Positions 11,401 to 19,542 are shown, counted from the first letter of the stretch. The stretch: 64,000 nt of DNA from Leucobacter sp. Ag1 (GCF_000980875.1 NZ_LAYO01000111.1:145907-209906); one strand, 5' to 3'. Notes: generated from the sequence alone by a model not told the origin. Numbers and translations are program-made.

Positions 11401-11937
11401 GTCCATCGCGCCGGAGACGTCGTCGCCCTTGATCTTGAACGCCGAGAACGCGGCCGACGTCTTGTTGATGTCGACGTCCTCGCCGAGGATGCGCCCGGCC
11501 TCGAGGTACTGCGACGCGACGGTCTCGAGCGTCTTCCCGGACAGGCCGAGTCGGGTGTTGAGGTCGGCGACGGTGGGGCCGATCTTCTCGAACTCGGCGG
11601 GCACGCGGGTGCCGACGTTCTTCGCGACGTCCACGAGGCCGTCCAGTGCGGCACCCTGCGCGCCGGTGCCGGTGCGGATGGTGTCGGTGACGTCGTCGAA
11701 GATCGCGCCGACGTCGTACAGGCCCTTGAACGCGGCGACAGCGCCGGCGGCGACGGCACCTCCGGCCATCGCCGCCTTCGCCTTGTTGCTCCACCCCTTG
11801 CCGGCCTTGTCGCCCGACTTCTCGGCTTCCTTCGCGGCGGGCGCGAACGCGGTCACGACGTTCTGCGTCACGTTCTCGAAGGTGGGCACGAGGCGCACCC
11901 ACGCGGTCAGGAGCTCCACTCCGGTGGTCGAAGACAT
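8494..11937 (-). CDS. Tape measure protein with internal M23 peptidase domain
   Basis: 1147 residues, the longest phage gene, as expected for the protein that sets tail length. The N-terminal 350 residues match the TP901-type tape measure core; membrane-like helices follow at about 375-500. Residues 570-700 hold repeated Trp/Phe-rich helices (separate entry). From residue 884 (HNGLDMAAP) to a PHLHY motif near 963 is an M23 metallopeptidase, able to cut peptidoglycan during DNA entry. It follows the tail chaperones directly. Confidence 0.93.
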   Translation of the reverse strand: MSSTTGVELLTAWVRLVPTFENVTQNVVTAFAPAAKEAEKSGDKAGKGWSNKAKAAMAGGAVAAGAVAAFKGLYDVGAIFDDVTDTIRTGTGAQGAALDGLVDVAKNVGTRVPAEFEKIGPTVADLNTRLGLSGKTLETVASQYLEAGRILGEDVDINKTSAAFSAFKIKGDDVSGAMDTLFQVSQATGVGMNDLASGVQTAAPALQNLGFGFEDSIALMGSLDKAGLNSTQVLGSMSKGLVALAKNGEQPEAAFKRVVGELQNFVKTGDTAGALNLAGKVFGTKGASQFVGALQSGALNMTDLMAATGATGDTILGVGEETMDFAERWQVTMNQAMVAIEPLASAVFAAVGDGMKAVMPFLKDMGAWVKENPSAIGILAGVIGVTLVAAFATWTASIWASTGALVANTAKMVGQKAAALANAAGLRQWVSIAGTQIATGVKSAATWVAGTAAMVGQKAALIASTVATKAAAGAQRLFNLVMNANPIMLVVTAVGTLVSGLIYFFTQTETGKKMWEDFTRFLGEAWTNIVSFAQDTWTNLGNFFSDLWANIQGIFQGVVDWVVDLFMNWTIYGLIIQNWGAIQQFFSDLWANITGFFQAAIDWVVDLFMNWTVYGLIIQNWDAISQFFVDLWNNIVGFFKGALDWIVNLFLNWTVFGFIIKNWTAIQQFFVNLWNGIVSTVRGAIGWVQSVIAGGIQIVKSSWESVWGSISSFFGGIWTKIKGTLDVMIGFVTKQPKAAFEAARDAIGKAWAGIQDLAKAPVKFVVETVINGLISAVNGFGLNIPKVKLPKGFAHGGILQGYDAVKRDTVMMPLRKGEGVLVPEAVRGLGADFIHAMNAAGNTGGPSAVRAQIAALGSGLARGGLVDPLPKGSWNQSQPWGPSHNGLDMAAPSGTKVFAASSGIVQLAGAVPMGGNEIYLQGVNGIGTRYSHLSRFAARAGQRVRQGQVIGYVGSTGMSTGPHLHYMVHNPGLGPNSYYPNTNPAAYLGVQGKDLGVGAGLFDGLIDGAVGQIKKAFPGGGIFVDLAGGMAKQAMKGLTSVFTSMFGSDTGSTGGRPMLYDNGGFLPPGLSIVGNKTGKPEPVFTAAQWDTLQASVQAPSSSGLGERIALVDADGSIIARLKVVAADTVNNSIGAASGSRLTARMGV
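9905..10330 (-). repeat. Imperfect ~126-bp tandem repeats in the tape measure gene
   Basis: Three to four copies of a unit of about 42 codons follow each other, each encoding a variant of a DLW-N-I-FF-DW-V-LF-NWT-G-II-NW-I-QFF pattern. Copies share long stretches such as GTCGACGACCCA. Duplication of such units is a known way for tape measures to change tail length. Confidence 0.75.
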
Positions 11938-11958
11938 GGCGGGACGCCCCTTCCTGCT

Positions 11959-12357
11959 CTACCGGCCGGGCCGGGGCTTCGCGTTCTTGTCCCACCAGTC
12001 GTTGAACTGGTGGAGTGGGATCGGGTCCGAGCCGAGGCGCTGGTTCTGCGACTGCTCCCACGGGCGCGGGATCCGCTTCGGCTTCGGGCTGTTCCTGTTC
12101 TGGCCCCGCTGCCAGTTGCCGGTGTTCAGGGCGTCGATGGCGGTCGCGAGCAGCTGCTCGGTGACCGTCCAGTGTTCGACGCCCTGAACCGACTCGCACG
12201 TCGCTGTGCCCGGCGTGCGCTGCCATCGCTTGACGAGCACCTGCAGGTCGCGCCACGACAGCGAGTAGCCGAGATCGTCGAGCGATCGACCCGCCATGAG
12301 CAGGTCGTACTCGATCGCGTTGCCGTGCCGGTCGATCAGTCGGCAGAGGGCGAGGAT
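11959..12357 (-). CDS. Tail assembly chaperone, frameshift extension (gpT-like)
   Basis: This frame lies -1 relative to the upstream chaperone gene and lacks a convincing start of its own. Reading through the slippery site at 12357-12363 joins it to the first 110 residues, giving a product of about 242 residues. The extension contains a Trp-rich segment (SLSWRDLQVLVKRW) and a basic Pro-rich C-terminus. G/GT chaperone pairs guide tail tube assembly on the tape measure, which is the next gene. Confidence 0.8.
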   Translation of the reverse strand: MLALCRLIDRHGNAIEYDLLMAGRSLDDLGYSLSWRDLQVLVKRWQRTPGTATCESVQGVEHWTVTEQLLATAIDALNTGNWQRGQNRNSPKPKRIPRPWEQSQNQRLGSDPIPLHQFNDWWDKNAKPRPGR

Positions 12358-12686
12358 TCCCCCAGCTCGATGGAGGACGCCTCCTGCCACGCCTCCTGGA
12401 TCGCACGGATCTGGTCGTCGGTCACGAGCTCATACAGGCCGGGCGCGTACCGCTCGAACAGCTCGCGCTGGATCTTGGACGCTTCGAGCGCGTCGGCTGG
12501 GTCCGGCTCGACGCCCGCGTCGATCGCTGCCTTGAGCGTGACCGAGGTGCGCTGCATCCGCTCGCGAATGTCGGAGCTGATGTACTGCATCTTCGGCAGG
12601 GTGTAGGTCTTCTTGCTGTCGGGCAGCTTGAACTGGAACTGGTTCTGCTTGATCGACGCCTTGGACGCCGGGACTTCGAATACCAC
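12336..12686 (-). CDS. Tail assembly chaperone (gpG-like)
   Basis: 116 residues, mostly helical and charged, between the major tail protein and the tape measure, the fixed place of the gpG-type chaperone. Its last codons contain a GGGGGAA slippery heptamer, after which the zero frame stops within eight codons while the -1 frame stays open to 11959. An ATG preceded by a GGAGG run supports the start. Confidence 0.82.
   Translation of the reverse strand: MVFEVPASKASIKQNQFQFKLPDSKKTYTLPKMQYISSDIRERMQRTSVTLKAAIDAGVEPDPADALEASKIQRELFERYAPGLYELVTDDQIRAIQEAWQEASSIELGESSPSAD
12357..12363 (-). promoter_or_regulatory. Programmed -1 ribosomal frameshift site
   Basis: On the minus strand the zero-frame codons CTG GGG GAA contain the heptamer G GGG GAA. 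A tandem -1 slip gives GGG GGA followed by ATC, which continues exactly in the gpT-like frame. This is the classical tail-chaperone arrangement. Confidence 0.85.
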
Positions 12687-12730
12687 GGGGGAACCTCCTG
12701 GTCTGGGGTCGGGGAACCGATGGGGATAGC

Positions 12731-12769
12731 AGAGCGCCCGGACGGGTTCCCCAGTCGTCCGGGCGCTCT
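12731..12769. terminator. 14-bp perfect hairpin between tail genes
   Basis: Arms at 12731-12744 and 12756-12769 pair perfectly around an 11-base loop, directly after the major tail gene stop. There is no U-run on the minus strand, so it may be an attenuator or mRNA-stabilising stem that keeps major tail expression above that of the chaperones. Confidence 0.6.
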
Positions 12770-12777
12770 GGTCTGCG

Positions 12778-13359
12778 CTACGCCGAGACGACGCCGTCGT
12801 CCGTGTAGATGTAGATGTTCTTGCCGGCCGCGTCGGGGTAGGTCGACAGCGTGACCGGCAGAGTGACGGCGCCGGATGCGGTGAGCGGGATCTCGCCGCG
12901 CTCGGTCACCTGGCCGTGCGGGACGAAGACCAGGGCGCGGCGGGCGCCGTCCTTGATCTTGAAGTACCACGCCTTCGTCGGGCGCTCTTCGCCCGCGATC
13001 GCGGCGCGCGTGAGCGTGCCCTTGGCCGCGGTCGCCGGGGTCACCTCGACGTTGTCCTCGCCCATGTAGGTTTCGAGGGAGCCACGCGACAGCTCGAGGT
13101 GCGTCCACGCGAGGGTGCTCTCGAACTCGGTCAGCACCTTGCGGATGGTCTTGAGGGACCAGTCCTTGATCGACTCGGTCGACTCCGACGGCGTGATGAC
13201 GACGCCGTCCTCGTTGACGTAGCCCGAGTCCTTGAGGGCGGTGAAGATGAAGTCGTCGATCGTCTCCGGGATGATGTCGGTCTCGGGTCCGCTCAGGATC
13301 GCGCCGGTGACCTTCTGATCAGGCGCGCCGACGAACACGTTCTTGGATTCCACGCTCAT
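12778..13359 (-). CDS. Major tail tube protein
   Basis: 193 residues, acidic, beta-rich, located between the tail terminator and the chaperones as in most siphoviruses. It polymerises into the tail tube. It is the only tail gene flanked by hairpins on both sides (12731-12769 and 13392-13413), which suggests separate, higher expression. Confidence 0.85.
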   Translation of the reverse strand: MSVESKNVFVGAPDQKVTGAILSGPETDIIPETIDDFIFTALKDSGYVNEDGVVITPSESTESIKDWSLKTIRKVLTEFESTLAWTHLELSRGSLETYMGEDNVEVTPATAAKGTLTRAAIAGEERPTKAWYFKIKDGARRALVFVPHGQVTERGEIPLTASGAVTLPVTLSTYPDAAGKNIYIYTDDGVVSA

Positions 13360-13391
13360 AGCGGGGTGCCCCTTTCAGGCAGGAATGGAAA

Positions 13392-13413
13392 ACGCCCGGC
13401 GGTTGCCGGGCGT
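13392..13413 (-). terminator. Intrinsic terminator upstream of the major tail gene
   Basis: Nine-base arms ACGCCCGGC and GCCGGGCGT around a GGTT loop (plus-strand reading); on the minus strand the stem is followed by TTTTCC. It would end part of the head transcript before the major tail gene. Confidence 0.75.
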
Positions 13414-13431
13414 CATGGGTGGGTGGGGAAC

Positions 13432-13851
13432 CTAGACCGTCGTTCTGCGGAGATCGGCGGAGGCTGTCGCGGTGAACCGGAAGTGGGTCGGCACCGCGGA
13501 GTGCGGGAGGTTCGCGGGGAGCCCGCCGACGGCGACCCCATAGCAGGGGACGCCGCCGAGCTCGCCCGCGCGGCCGGCGCGCTGCAGGATGCCGAGCGCC
13601 AACGCGGTGAGGTCGCGGGCATCCTGCTCCCGCACAGCGAAGCCGTCGAGCACGAGCATCGGCCGGTCGGTGACGAGGTCGCGCTCGCCGCCGCCCGCCG
13701 TCGTCACGCGGACGAACTGCGGCGGCTTCGGGTCGGCGGTGGGCAGCTTCGTGCCGACCGCGACGCCTGCGAACCGCGTCTCGGGGAACGCCGCGTTGAG
13801 TTCGACGATCGCCGCGACCTCGGGGTCGGCGGGGATGAGCAGCTCGGGCAT
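13432..13851 (-). CDS. Tail terminator / tail completion protein
   Basis: 139 residues from an internal ATG; the longer open frame upstream is a shadow of the neighbouring gene. It is the fourth small gene between capsid and major tail protein, where the tail terminator that stops tube growth and joins head to tail is normally encoded. Mixed alpha/beta composition fits; assignment is by position. Confidence 0.6.
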   Translation of the reverse strand: MPELLIPADPEVAAIVELNAAFPETRFAGVAVGTKLPTADPKPPQFVRVTTAGGGERDLVTDRPMLVLDGFAVREQDARDLTALALGILQRAGRAGELGGVPCYGVAVGGLPANLPHSAVPTHFRFTATASADLRRTTV

Positions 13852-13853
13852 GG

Positions 13854-14117
13854 TCACCGCCCAGCGTTCACTGCGCGCTGCAGCACGGCGTCCTCGGCCT
13901 GCCGCTTCCGCGCCTGCGGGGTCGCCGTCGTGACGTACCCCATCGCGCGGCCGAGCTTCGACGAGCCCTCGGCGACCTGCACGCGCGCCTCGAAGCCGTC
14001 GCCGGCCTCTTCCGCGATCGCCTCGGCATGCTCCTTGAGGAGTGCCTGCGCCTCGGGCGACTGCAGCACGGCGCGGAGGCCGGCCGGGTTGATCTTGATG
14101 CGAATGCCAGTAGCCAT
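13854..14117 (-). CDS. Head-tail joining protein (HK97 gp10-like)
   Basis: 87 residues, helical and basic, beginning MATGIRIKINP. The size, the early helix rich in Ala/Glu and a place between stopper and tail terminator match the HK97 gp10-like group. The start ATG overlaps the upstream TGA as TGATG, implying coupled translation. Confidence 0.6.
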   Translation of the reverse strand: MATGIRIKINPAGLRAVLQSPEAQALLKEHAEAIAEEAGDGFEARVQVAEGSSKLGRAMGYVTTATPQARKRQAEDAVLQRAVNAGR

Positions 14118-14458
14118 CAGCCCACCCATTTCTTGAGGAGGAGGATCGTGTGCGACGTGAGGGCGCTCGGGCCCGGCTGCCGCACGACGTCCCCGTCGAT
14201 CTGAAACTGCTCGCCGAACACGACGATGCGGTCGTGCCGCTCGACGTCGGCGGAGAACGGGCCGCGCGCGGTCCACACGATCGACGCCGCATCGCGGTTC
14301 TGCGCGTCGCGCGTCGTCGCTCCGGCGTCGAGCGCCCAGCCCTTGAGCTCGACGCCGACAGCGGCCGAGAAGTCGGCCTCCTGGCCGCCTCGGCCGTCGT
14401 CGACCATCGCGGGGCGCTCGCGCACGAGCGTGTGCCGCGAGGTGAGCCCGGCGATCAC
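14117..14458 (-). CDS. Head closure / stopper protein
   Basis: 113 residues from a GTG that overlaps the upstream stop as GTGA. Predominantly beta with a C-terminal LLLKKWVG. It is second in the connector block and so is probably the stopper that closes the head after packaging. Assigned by order and size. Confidence 0.6.
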   Translation of the reverse strand: MIAGLTSRHTLVRERPAMVDDGRGGQEADFSAAVGVELKGWALDAGATTRDAQNRDAASIVWTARGPFSADVERHDRIVVFGEQFQIDGDVVRQPGPSALTSHTILLLKKWVG

Positions 14459-14997
14459 GGGAGCACCCCGAGCCGGTAGGGCGCGAGGCGCGCTTCGTCC
14501 GGCCCGCCGGGGCCGATGAGCAGCGCGCCCGAGGTGCGAGTGAACGTCACCGAGACGCCGCCGGCCTGCTCGCGGCTGATGCCGAGCGGGGATCCGAGGG
14601 CGCCCGCGGCGAGCTCGAGCGTGAGCGTCACGAGATCCTCGGGGATCGGGTCGAAGCCTGCGACGAACGTCACGTCGACCGCGCGGCCGACGAGCGGCGT
14701 CCACCCGGTGTCCTCGTCGAAGTCGACGAGCGCCGGGTTGATCGCCGCGCCGTCGATGGTGCCGCTCTCGATCGACTCGATGCGCATCGCGGGCAGCCAC
14801 ACCTCGGCCGAGAAGCGGCCGCGCCGCCGGTGCTTGATGATGTGCTTCCCCGCGATGTGCCATCCGCAGTGGTTGCGGATCGAGCGCGTCGCGGCACGGA
14901 GTTCGCGTTCGAGGAAGGGGTGCTCGGCGGCGATGGTGCCGCCCGACCGGTCGGCCATGTCGGCCGGGGTCGCGAACATGTCGGTGGTGTCAGCCAT
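14455..14997 (-). CDS. Head-tail adaptor / connector protein (gp15-like)
   Basis: 180 residues. It has helical N-terminal sequence and a beta-rich middle with a GWHIAG segment, and follows the capsid gene by one small gene. This is the usual position of the adaptor that docks on the portal. The internal ATG at 14997 was chosen because the upstream frame is antisense-like shadow. Confidence 0.6.
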   Translation of the reverse strand: MADTTDMFATPADMADRSGGTIAAEHPFLERELRAATRSIRNHCGWHIAGKHIIKHRRRGRFSAEVWLPAMRIESIESGTIDGAAINPALVDFDEDTGWTPLVGRAVDVTFVAGFDPIPEDLVTLTLELAAGALGSPLGISREQAGGVSVTFTRTSGALLIGPGGPDEARLAPYRLGVLP

Positions 14998-15011
14998 CGC
15001 CGCCGCCTCCC

Positions 15012-15362
15012 TTACTCGCTCGCGTCGGGGTCGGAAGCGTCTTCGACGCCGCCGGCCGGCTTCTGGGTTTCCGTCGCCGGGGGCGCCGGATCGGCGGGCT
15101 TGTCGCCCGCGGGAGCGGCCTTGTTGGCTGCGGGCTTGCGCGCCTTGTTGGCTGCGGGCTTGCGCGCCTTGTTGGCTGCCGGCTTCGCGCCCTTCGCGCC
15201 CGACGGCTTCGCGCCAGAGCGTGCGGTCGTGCGCCGCTTCGGAGCGTCCTTGACGTACTCCTCGACGCCGAGGCGCGCGGCCTCCTCCTCGGTGAGCTTC
15301 ATGATCGTTTCGACGTCGCTGCGTCCGACGCGCTCCGTCACCTTGTATCGCTTGAGCGGCAT
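15012..15362 (-). CDS. Small Lys/Ala/Pro-rich phage head-region protein
   Basis: 116 residues. The first 55 residues form a small charged domain; the rest is a histone H1-like basic tail made of PAANKARK repeats, ending in an acidic stretch. It lies directly after the major capsid gene. It might bind DNA or decorate the head, but no family was recognised. Confidence 0.6.
   Translation of the reverse strand: MPLKRYKVTERVGRSDVETIMKLTEEEAARLGVEEYVKDAPKRRTTARSGAKPSGAKGAKPAANKARKPAANKARKPAANKAAPAGDKPADPAPPATETQKPAGGVEDASDPDASE
15121..15192 (-). repeat. 24-bp tandem repeat, three copies
   Basis: Two perfect 24-base units (15121-15144, 15145-15168) and a third diverged one encode consecutive PAANKARK octapeptides. 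Such a tract can expand or contract by slippage. Confidence 0.85.
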
Positions 15363-15481
15363 GGTGCGCCCTTTCTCTGTCGTGACTCGGTGGTCGACGG
15401 GGACCACCGTGGTTCGCGGCCCGCATGCTGCGTGCCCGGCACCGCATACTCGGCAGCTCGCCACGGTGATCCCCTCTCGGC

Positions 15482-16810
15482 CTAGGCGGTCAGGTCGATC
15501 TCGACGAACGCCTTCGGACGGGTGACGCCGAACGCGACTCGCTCCTCGGCGAGCACGGCGACGAGGTTGCGGATGAAGAAGTCCGCGTGGGAATCGGTGA
15601 CGCTGATCGTCGCCTCCTCGCGGTCCCAGAGGACCGCCTTCGCGAAGTCGCCGATCAGGCCGGTGCCGACCGCGATCGACTCCGACTCGACGACCGGGAG
15701 GCCGTGCAGCGTCGGGACACCCGCGGTCAGGGCCTCGTTCTGCGGGTTCTTCGCGAGGCGCGCGAGCTGGATCCGCTCCCAGTCGAGCGGGTTCAGGACG
15801 TAGCCGGTCGGGTTCGCCCGCCCGACGGTGAGCACCTTGGTGCGCGCCTTGAGCGTGGTCTCGAGCAGCGGGTCGAGTTCGGCGACGGTCGCCGACCACG
15901 CCTGCGCCTGGATGCTCGGCGTCTCGAGGATGCCGGTCAGGTGCTCGCCGGCGCCGGTGCCGTTGAGGATCTCGTCCTCTTCGACACGGGCGAGGTCCGC
16001 CATGAGCTCGTCGTCGATGAGGCCGCGGAGCTGCGAGGCATCGGCGATGCCGCGCTTCGTCGCGGGGATCCACTCGGCGATCGTCTTCACGGTCGCGGTG
16101 ACCTTCTCGAAGGCGATGCTGCCCTCGGGCTTGTAACCGCCGCCCGCGACGGGCGTCAGCGCGCCGCCGTCGGCGGGTGCGGTCGGGCCCGCGGCGCTCG
16201 TCGCCTCCGGGACCGGCGCGGCCGAGGTGGGCTGCGTGGTCTGGCGCACGAACTCGACGGTGTCCGACTCGGTCTGGCGAACCGAGATCAGGTCGCGGAT
16301 CGTCAGCTTCGGACGGCCGAGCGCCTCGAAGATGCCGGTGATGTCCGTGTTGACGAACGCGCCGGCCGAGGTGTCCGATGCTCCGGTGACGAGGCCCTTA
16401 CGGCGGGTGCCGTGGAGCGACTTCACGCCGAGGGGCTGGGACTGGACGCGGGCGCGGTCGCCGGGAGCGCGGCCGTTGTGCTCCTTCATCAGGCCGAGGT
16501 AGGCGGCCGACTCGACGAACAGCGCGCCGAGCGACTTCTTGCCGGGGACGATGAAGTCGGACGCGCCGGGGCGGTCCTCGTTCTTCTCGAGCCCGAGCTC
16601 GTCGCCGATCGACTTGAGCGCGGCCTTGAGGTCCGCGCCCTCCTGCGCCTTCGCGAAGCTGGCCTTCGCCGCCTCGTACGCCTTGAGGTGGGTCGCCGCG
16701 TCGGTGACCTCGTCCTCGGTCATGTCGCGGTTCTCGGCCTCAGCCTTCGCCGCAATGTCGCGCGCCGACTTGAGAGCCGCGCGCATCTGGTCCTTGAGCT
16801 GCTCGCTCAT
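15482..16810 (-). CDS. HK97-family major capsid protein
   Basis: 442 residues. The N-terminal 95 residues are a charged coiled-coil scaffold-like delta domain (MSEQLKDQM onward), followed by the HK97 fold with the typical IPATKRGI/DELMADLARVEE spine helix and a WDREEATISVTDSHADFF segment near the C-terminus. It follows the prohead protease gene, which would remove the delta domain. The ATG at 16810 replaces a longer shadow start. Confidence 0.93.
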   Translation of the reverse strand: MSEQLKDQMRAALKSARDIAAKAEAENRDMTEDEVTDAATHLKAYEAAKASFAKAQEGADLKAALKSIGDELGLEKNEDRPGASDFIVPGKKSLGALFVESAAYLGLMKEHNGRAPGDRARVQSQPLGVKSLHGTRRKGLVTGASDTSAGAFVNTDITGIFEALGRPKLTIRDLISVRQTESDTVEFVRQTTQPTSAAPVPEATSAAGPTAPADGGALTPVAGGGYKPEGSIAFEKVTATVKTIAEWIPATKRGIADASQLRGLIDDELMADLARVEEDEILNGTGAGEHLTGILETPSIQAQAWSATVAELDPLLETTLKARTKVLTVGRANPTGYVLNPLDWERIQLARLAKNPQNEALTAGVPTLHGLPVVESESIAVGTGLIGDFAKAVLWDREEATISVTDSHADFFIRNLVAVLAEERVAFGVTRPKAFVEIDLTA

Positions 16811-16827
16811 GGGGTGTCTCCTTTGGG

Positions 16828-17610
16828 TCAGAGGGTGGTGAACTCGAGCTCGCTGGACGCGAGCTCGATCTGATGCGCCAGCGCTCGGGCGGACGGTGCG
16901 CGCGTGGGCTCCTCGGACTTGGCCGCGTCGGGCTCCTCGTCCTTGGCCGGTTCGCTTCCGCGGGCCTTGCTGCTGTCGTCGTTCGAGTCGGAGTCGAGCG
17001 CCGCGAGCACGCGGCCGATGGCCTCGTGCGCGGTGCGCAGCTCGTCCTCGTTCTTGGCCGAGATCGCTCGGCCGGCCTTGAGGTCGGTCATGAGGTGGTC
17101 GGTGATCGACTTCACCGCCACGACCGACGTGTCTCGGTTCGCGCCGATCGGCACGAAGCTGAACTCGTGGACGTCGAGCTTGCGCAGCTCGTTGGCCTTC
17201 TGGCCGTCGTCGAGCTGCACCGCGCCCTCGTCGAGCACGTCGTACGCGAACGAGAGCTCGCGCAGGCGACGCCCCTTCACGAGGCGGTACACCTTCGCGG
17301 CCTTGGGGTCGTCGAGCTCGAACTGCCCCTTGACCCACCAGCCGTGCTCGTCCTCGCCTTCGTCGATCGCATACGCGACGTAGAAGTCGGGGTCGTCCAT
17401 GCGGTGCCCGAAGAGGCCGGGCAGCACCGCGCCCTGATCCTTCCGCGCCTGGATCCCCTCGGCGAACGCCCCGGGCGCGACGACGTCTCCGTAGGCGTCG
17501 GGCGTGCGGGTGAACGTGCTCGGGTAGACGACGAACTGGCCTTCCTCGAGTCCGTCCTCTGGCCCGGCCTTGAGCCGGGTGGTCGCGAGGATCGCGGTCT
17601 TGGTCTTCAT
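16828..17610 (-). CDS. Prohead maturation protease (HK97 type)
   Basis: 260 residues with an AGGAGG site before the ATG. The core contains GLFGHRMDDP with the catalytic-type His and, further on, LRELSFAYDV with the Ser, as in the herpesvirus-like serine protease clan of HK97 prohead proteases. The C-terminal 60 residues are acidic and disordered. It lies between portal and capsid as expected. Confidence 0.9.
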   Translation of the reverse strand: MKTKTAILATTRLKAGPEDGLEEGQFVVYPSTFTRTPDAYGDVVAPGAFAEGIQARKDQGAVLPGLFGHRMDDPDFYVAYAIDEGEDEHGWWVKGQFELDDPKAAKVYRLVKGRRLRELSFAYDVLDEGAVQLDDGQKANELRKLDVHEFSFVPIGANRDTSVVAVKSITDHLMTDLKAGRAISAKNEDELRTAHEAIGRVLAALDSDSNDDSSKARGSEPAKDEEPDAAKSEEPTRAPSARALAHQIELASSELEFTTL

Positions 17611-17620
17611 CGGGTGCCTC

Positions 17621-19531
17621 CTAGTAGGTGACCTCGACCTCGCACGAGCAGCCGGCGACCCCGTCGGCGCCAAGCACCGGGTCGCCGGGCCACTTGGCGC
17701 CGTTCGAGAAGTTGTCTTCGATGGGGACGGTCTCGCCGTCCATGAGGGCGTGCTCCGGGCGGGGATTCCCGGACGTGACGAGCCAGGTCTTCTCAGCTCG
17801 GGAGCCGACGAGCTGCTTCCCGGCCTCCATGACCGCGAAGCCAGCCAGCGCGGTGACGAGCGCGGTCGAGCCCGTGTCGGTGCGGTTCTCGATCGCCTGG
17901 TCGAAGACGTGACCGGGATCCGGCTCGTCGCTGCCGAGCGTCTCCTCGAGCTGCGCGAGCGTCGCCGAGTTGATCGCCTCGGCTCGGGACTTCGCGACGG
18001 ACTGCAGGAACGCGAGCGTGCGGTCCTCGTCGTAGTCGCCAGGCTCGAAGCCGAGCGCCTTCGCCTGCTCGCGGCCGAGCTCGGTCGCCGTCGTGGCGGC
18101 GAGCTTGAACAGGTCGACGGTGAGCTCGTCGTTCCAGCGGTCCTCGTCCCACCATTCGGCCGCGGCCTTCGCGCCGAGCCGACTCATGACTACGTCGCGC
18201 TGCCGGGCGAAGAACTTCGCGAGCACCTGCGCAGCCGCGCGGACATGCGGCGTCGTCTCGACGTCGCTCGACTTCACCGACCGCCGAGCGCTCTTCACCC
18301 CGTGCCGGGGTGCGGCGCGGAGGTTCTGCGTGCCCGAGTCCGTCGGCGACGCCTGGCCGCCGACGAGCACGTTCAGCGGCACGACGAGCTCGTCGCCGCC
18401 CTCGACCCGCGGGAGGTTCGCACGGGCGCGCGCCTCGTTGCGGGTGAGGTACGGCGCGCCGACAGAGGACTGCAGTTGCGCGGCCTGCTCGTCGAAGCTG
18501 CCGCGCAGCTTCTCCTGCAGGTTGAACTCGACGTACACGTTCTCGGTGTCGTCGAAGTCGGGGATGAGCTGCAGCGCAATGTCCTGCTGGATCTCCTGCA
18601 GCCAGGGCCCGAGAGTGTCCTGGTACAGCATCTTGTGCTGCTCTTGGATGTTCGAGAACGTGGCCTTGTCGAGGATGCCGACCATCGGCGGCGGGATATG
18701 GAACGCCGCCGCGACCTCCTCGCGGGTGAGCATGCGGGCCTCGACGTACTGCAGGTCGACCGCGTTCTGCGCGGCCGCCTTGAACGTCATCCCGTCCTCC
18801 AGGATCGGCGTGCCGCCAGCCTCGAGCGCGGTGTGCCCGGCGTACTGCGAGCGCCACCCCTGGCTGAACCGATCGCGCGCGGGCGCCGACCATGCCGGAG
18901 CGGCGGCGGGGCGTTCGAGGTAGCCCGAGATCCGGGCCCCGTTGCGCAGCACCTGCTCGCGCATGCGGCTCGCCTGGTAGGACTCGGACAGGATCTGCCG
19001 GATGGACTCGATCGGAGACACCCCGGTGAGGTCGTCCTCCGGGTTGTAGCCGCGGAAGTAGACGACCTGCTCGCGCGGGATCTCGATCTTGCCGCGGTCG
19101 CCCTTCACCTCGAAGTGCGAGATCGTCATCCAGTCCTCGCCGACGGGCTTCACCATCTGCGGGCGGAGCCGCTGCAGGCCGCCGTCGCCGAGCTTCGCCC
19201 AGTACGCGCAGTCGAAGATGCCACGGTCAGAGACGAGCGACCGCATGAGGCGGTAGGGCGTCGTCTCCGGGTTCGGGTTCGCGAGGAGCTGCGCGAGCGG
19301 GTGGTCGCGCAGCCGCTCCCGGTCCGTCTCGCCGAGGCGGCGGAACGTGTGCAGGGACAACTGCGAAATGTTGCGTGCGAGGAAGTCGACGACGGTGCGC
19401 ACCTCGGGCTGCTTCCGCCAAATCTGCGCGTACGTGAACGCGAGATCAGGGGCGAGCTGCAGGCTGTAGCCGCCCGGCTTGGGCGCCTTCGCGGTGCTGC
19501 GGAGCGAACCGCCAGAGACAGCGAATGCCAC
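17621..19531 (-). CDS. Portal protein fused to a MuF-like C-terminal domain
   Basis: 636 residues, well above the usual portal length of about 400. Residues 1-430 match HK97-type portals (motifs such as PNPETTPYRLM, YFRGYNPEDD, FHIPPPMVGI). A linker follows, then a C-terminal segment with HALMDGETVPIEDNF and a terminal GCSCEVEV, the pattern of Mu gpF-like minor head proteins. The fused part may place a head-interior protein in the vertex. No frameshift or stop separates the two. Confidence 0.88.
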   Translation of the reverse strand: MAFAVSGGSLRSTAKAPKPGGYSLQLAPDLAFTYAQIWRKQPEVRTVVDFLARNISQLSLHTFRRLGETDRERLRDHPLAQLLANPNPETTPYRLMRSLVSDRGIFDCAYWAKLGDGGLQRLRPQMVKPVGEDWMTISHFEVKGDRGKIEIPREQVVYFRGYNPEDDLTGVSPIESIRQILSESYQASRMREQVLRNGARISGYLERPAAAPAWSAPARDRFSQGWRSQYAGHTALEAGGTPILEDGMTFKAAAQNAVDLQYVEARMLTREEVAAAFHIPPPMVGILDKATFSNIQEQHKMLYQDTLGPWLQEIQQDIALQLIPDFDDTENVYVEFNLQEKLRGSFDEQAAQLQSSVGAPYLTRNEARARANLPRVEGGDELVVPLNVLVGGQASPTDSGTQNLRAAPRHGVKSARRSVKSSDVETTPHVRAAAQVLAKFFARQRDVVMSRLGAKAAAEWWDEDRWNDELTVDLFKLAATTATELGREQAKALGFEPGDYDEDRTLAFLQSVAKSRAEAINSATLAQLEETLGSDEPDPGHVFDQAIENRTDTGSTALVTALAGFAVMEAGKQLVGSRAEKTWLVTSGNPRPEHALMDGETVPIEDNFSNGAKWPGDPVLGADGVAGCSCEVEVTY

Positions 19532-19542
19532 GATGCCTCCTC

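Noticed and set aside
9605..12406. 933-codon minus-strand frame overlapping tape measure and chaperones
   Set aside because: Nearly all Arg, Gly, His and Pro; a frame-shadow of three recognised genes.
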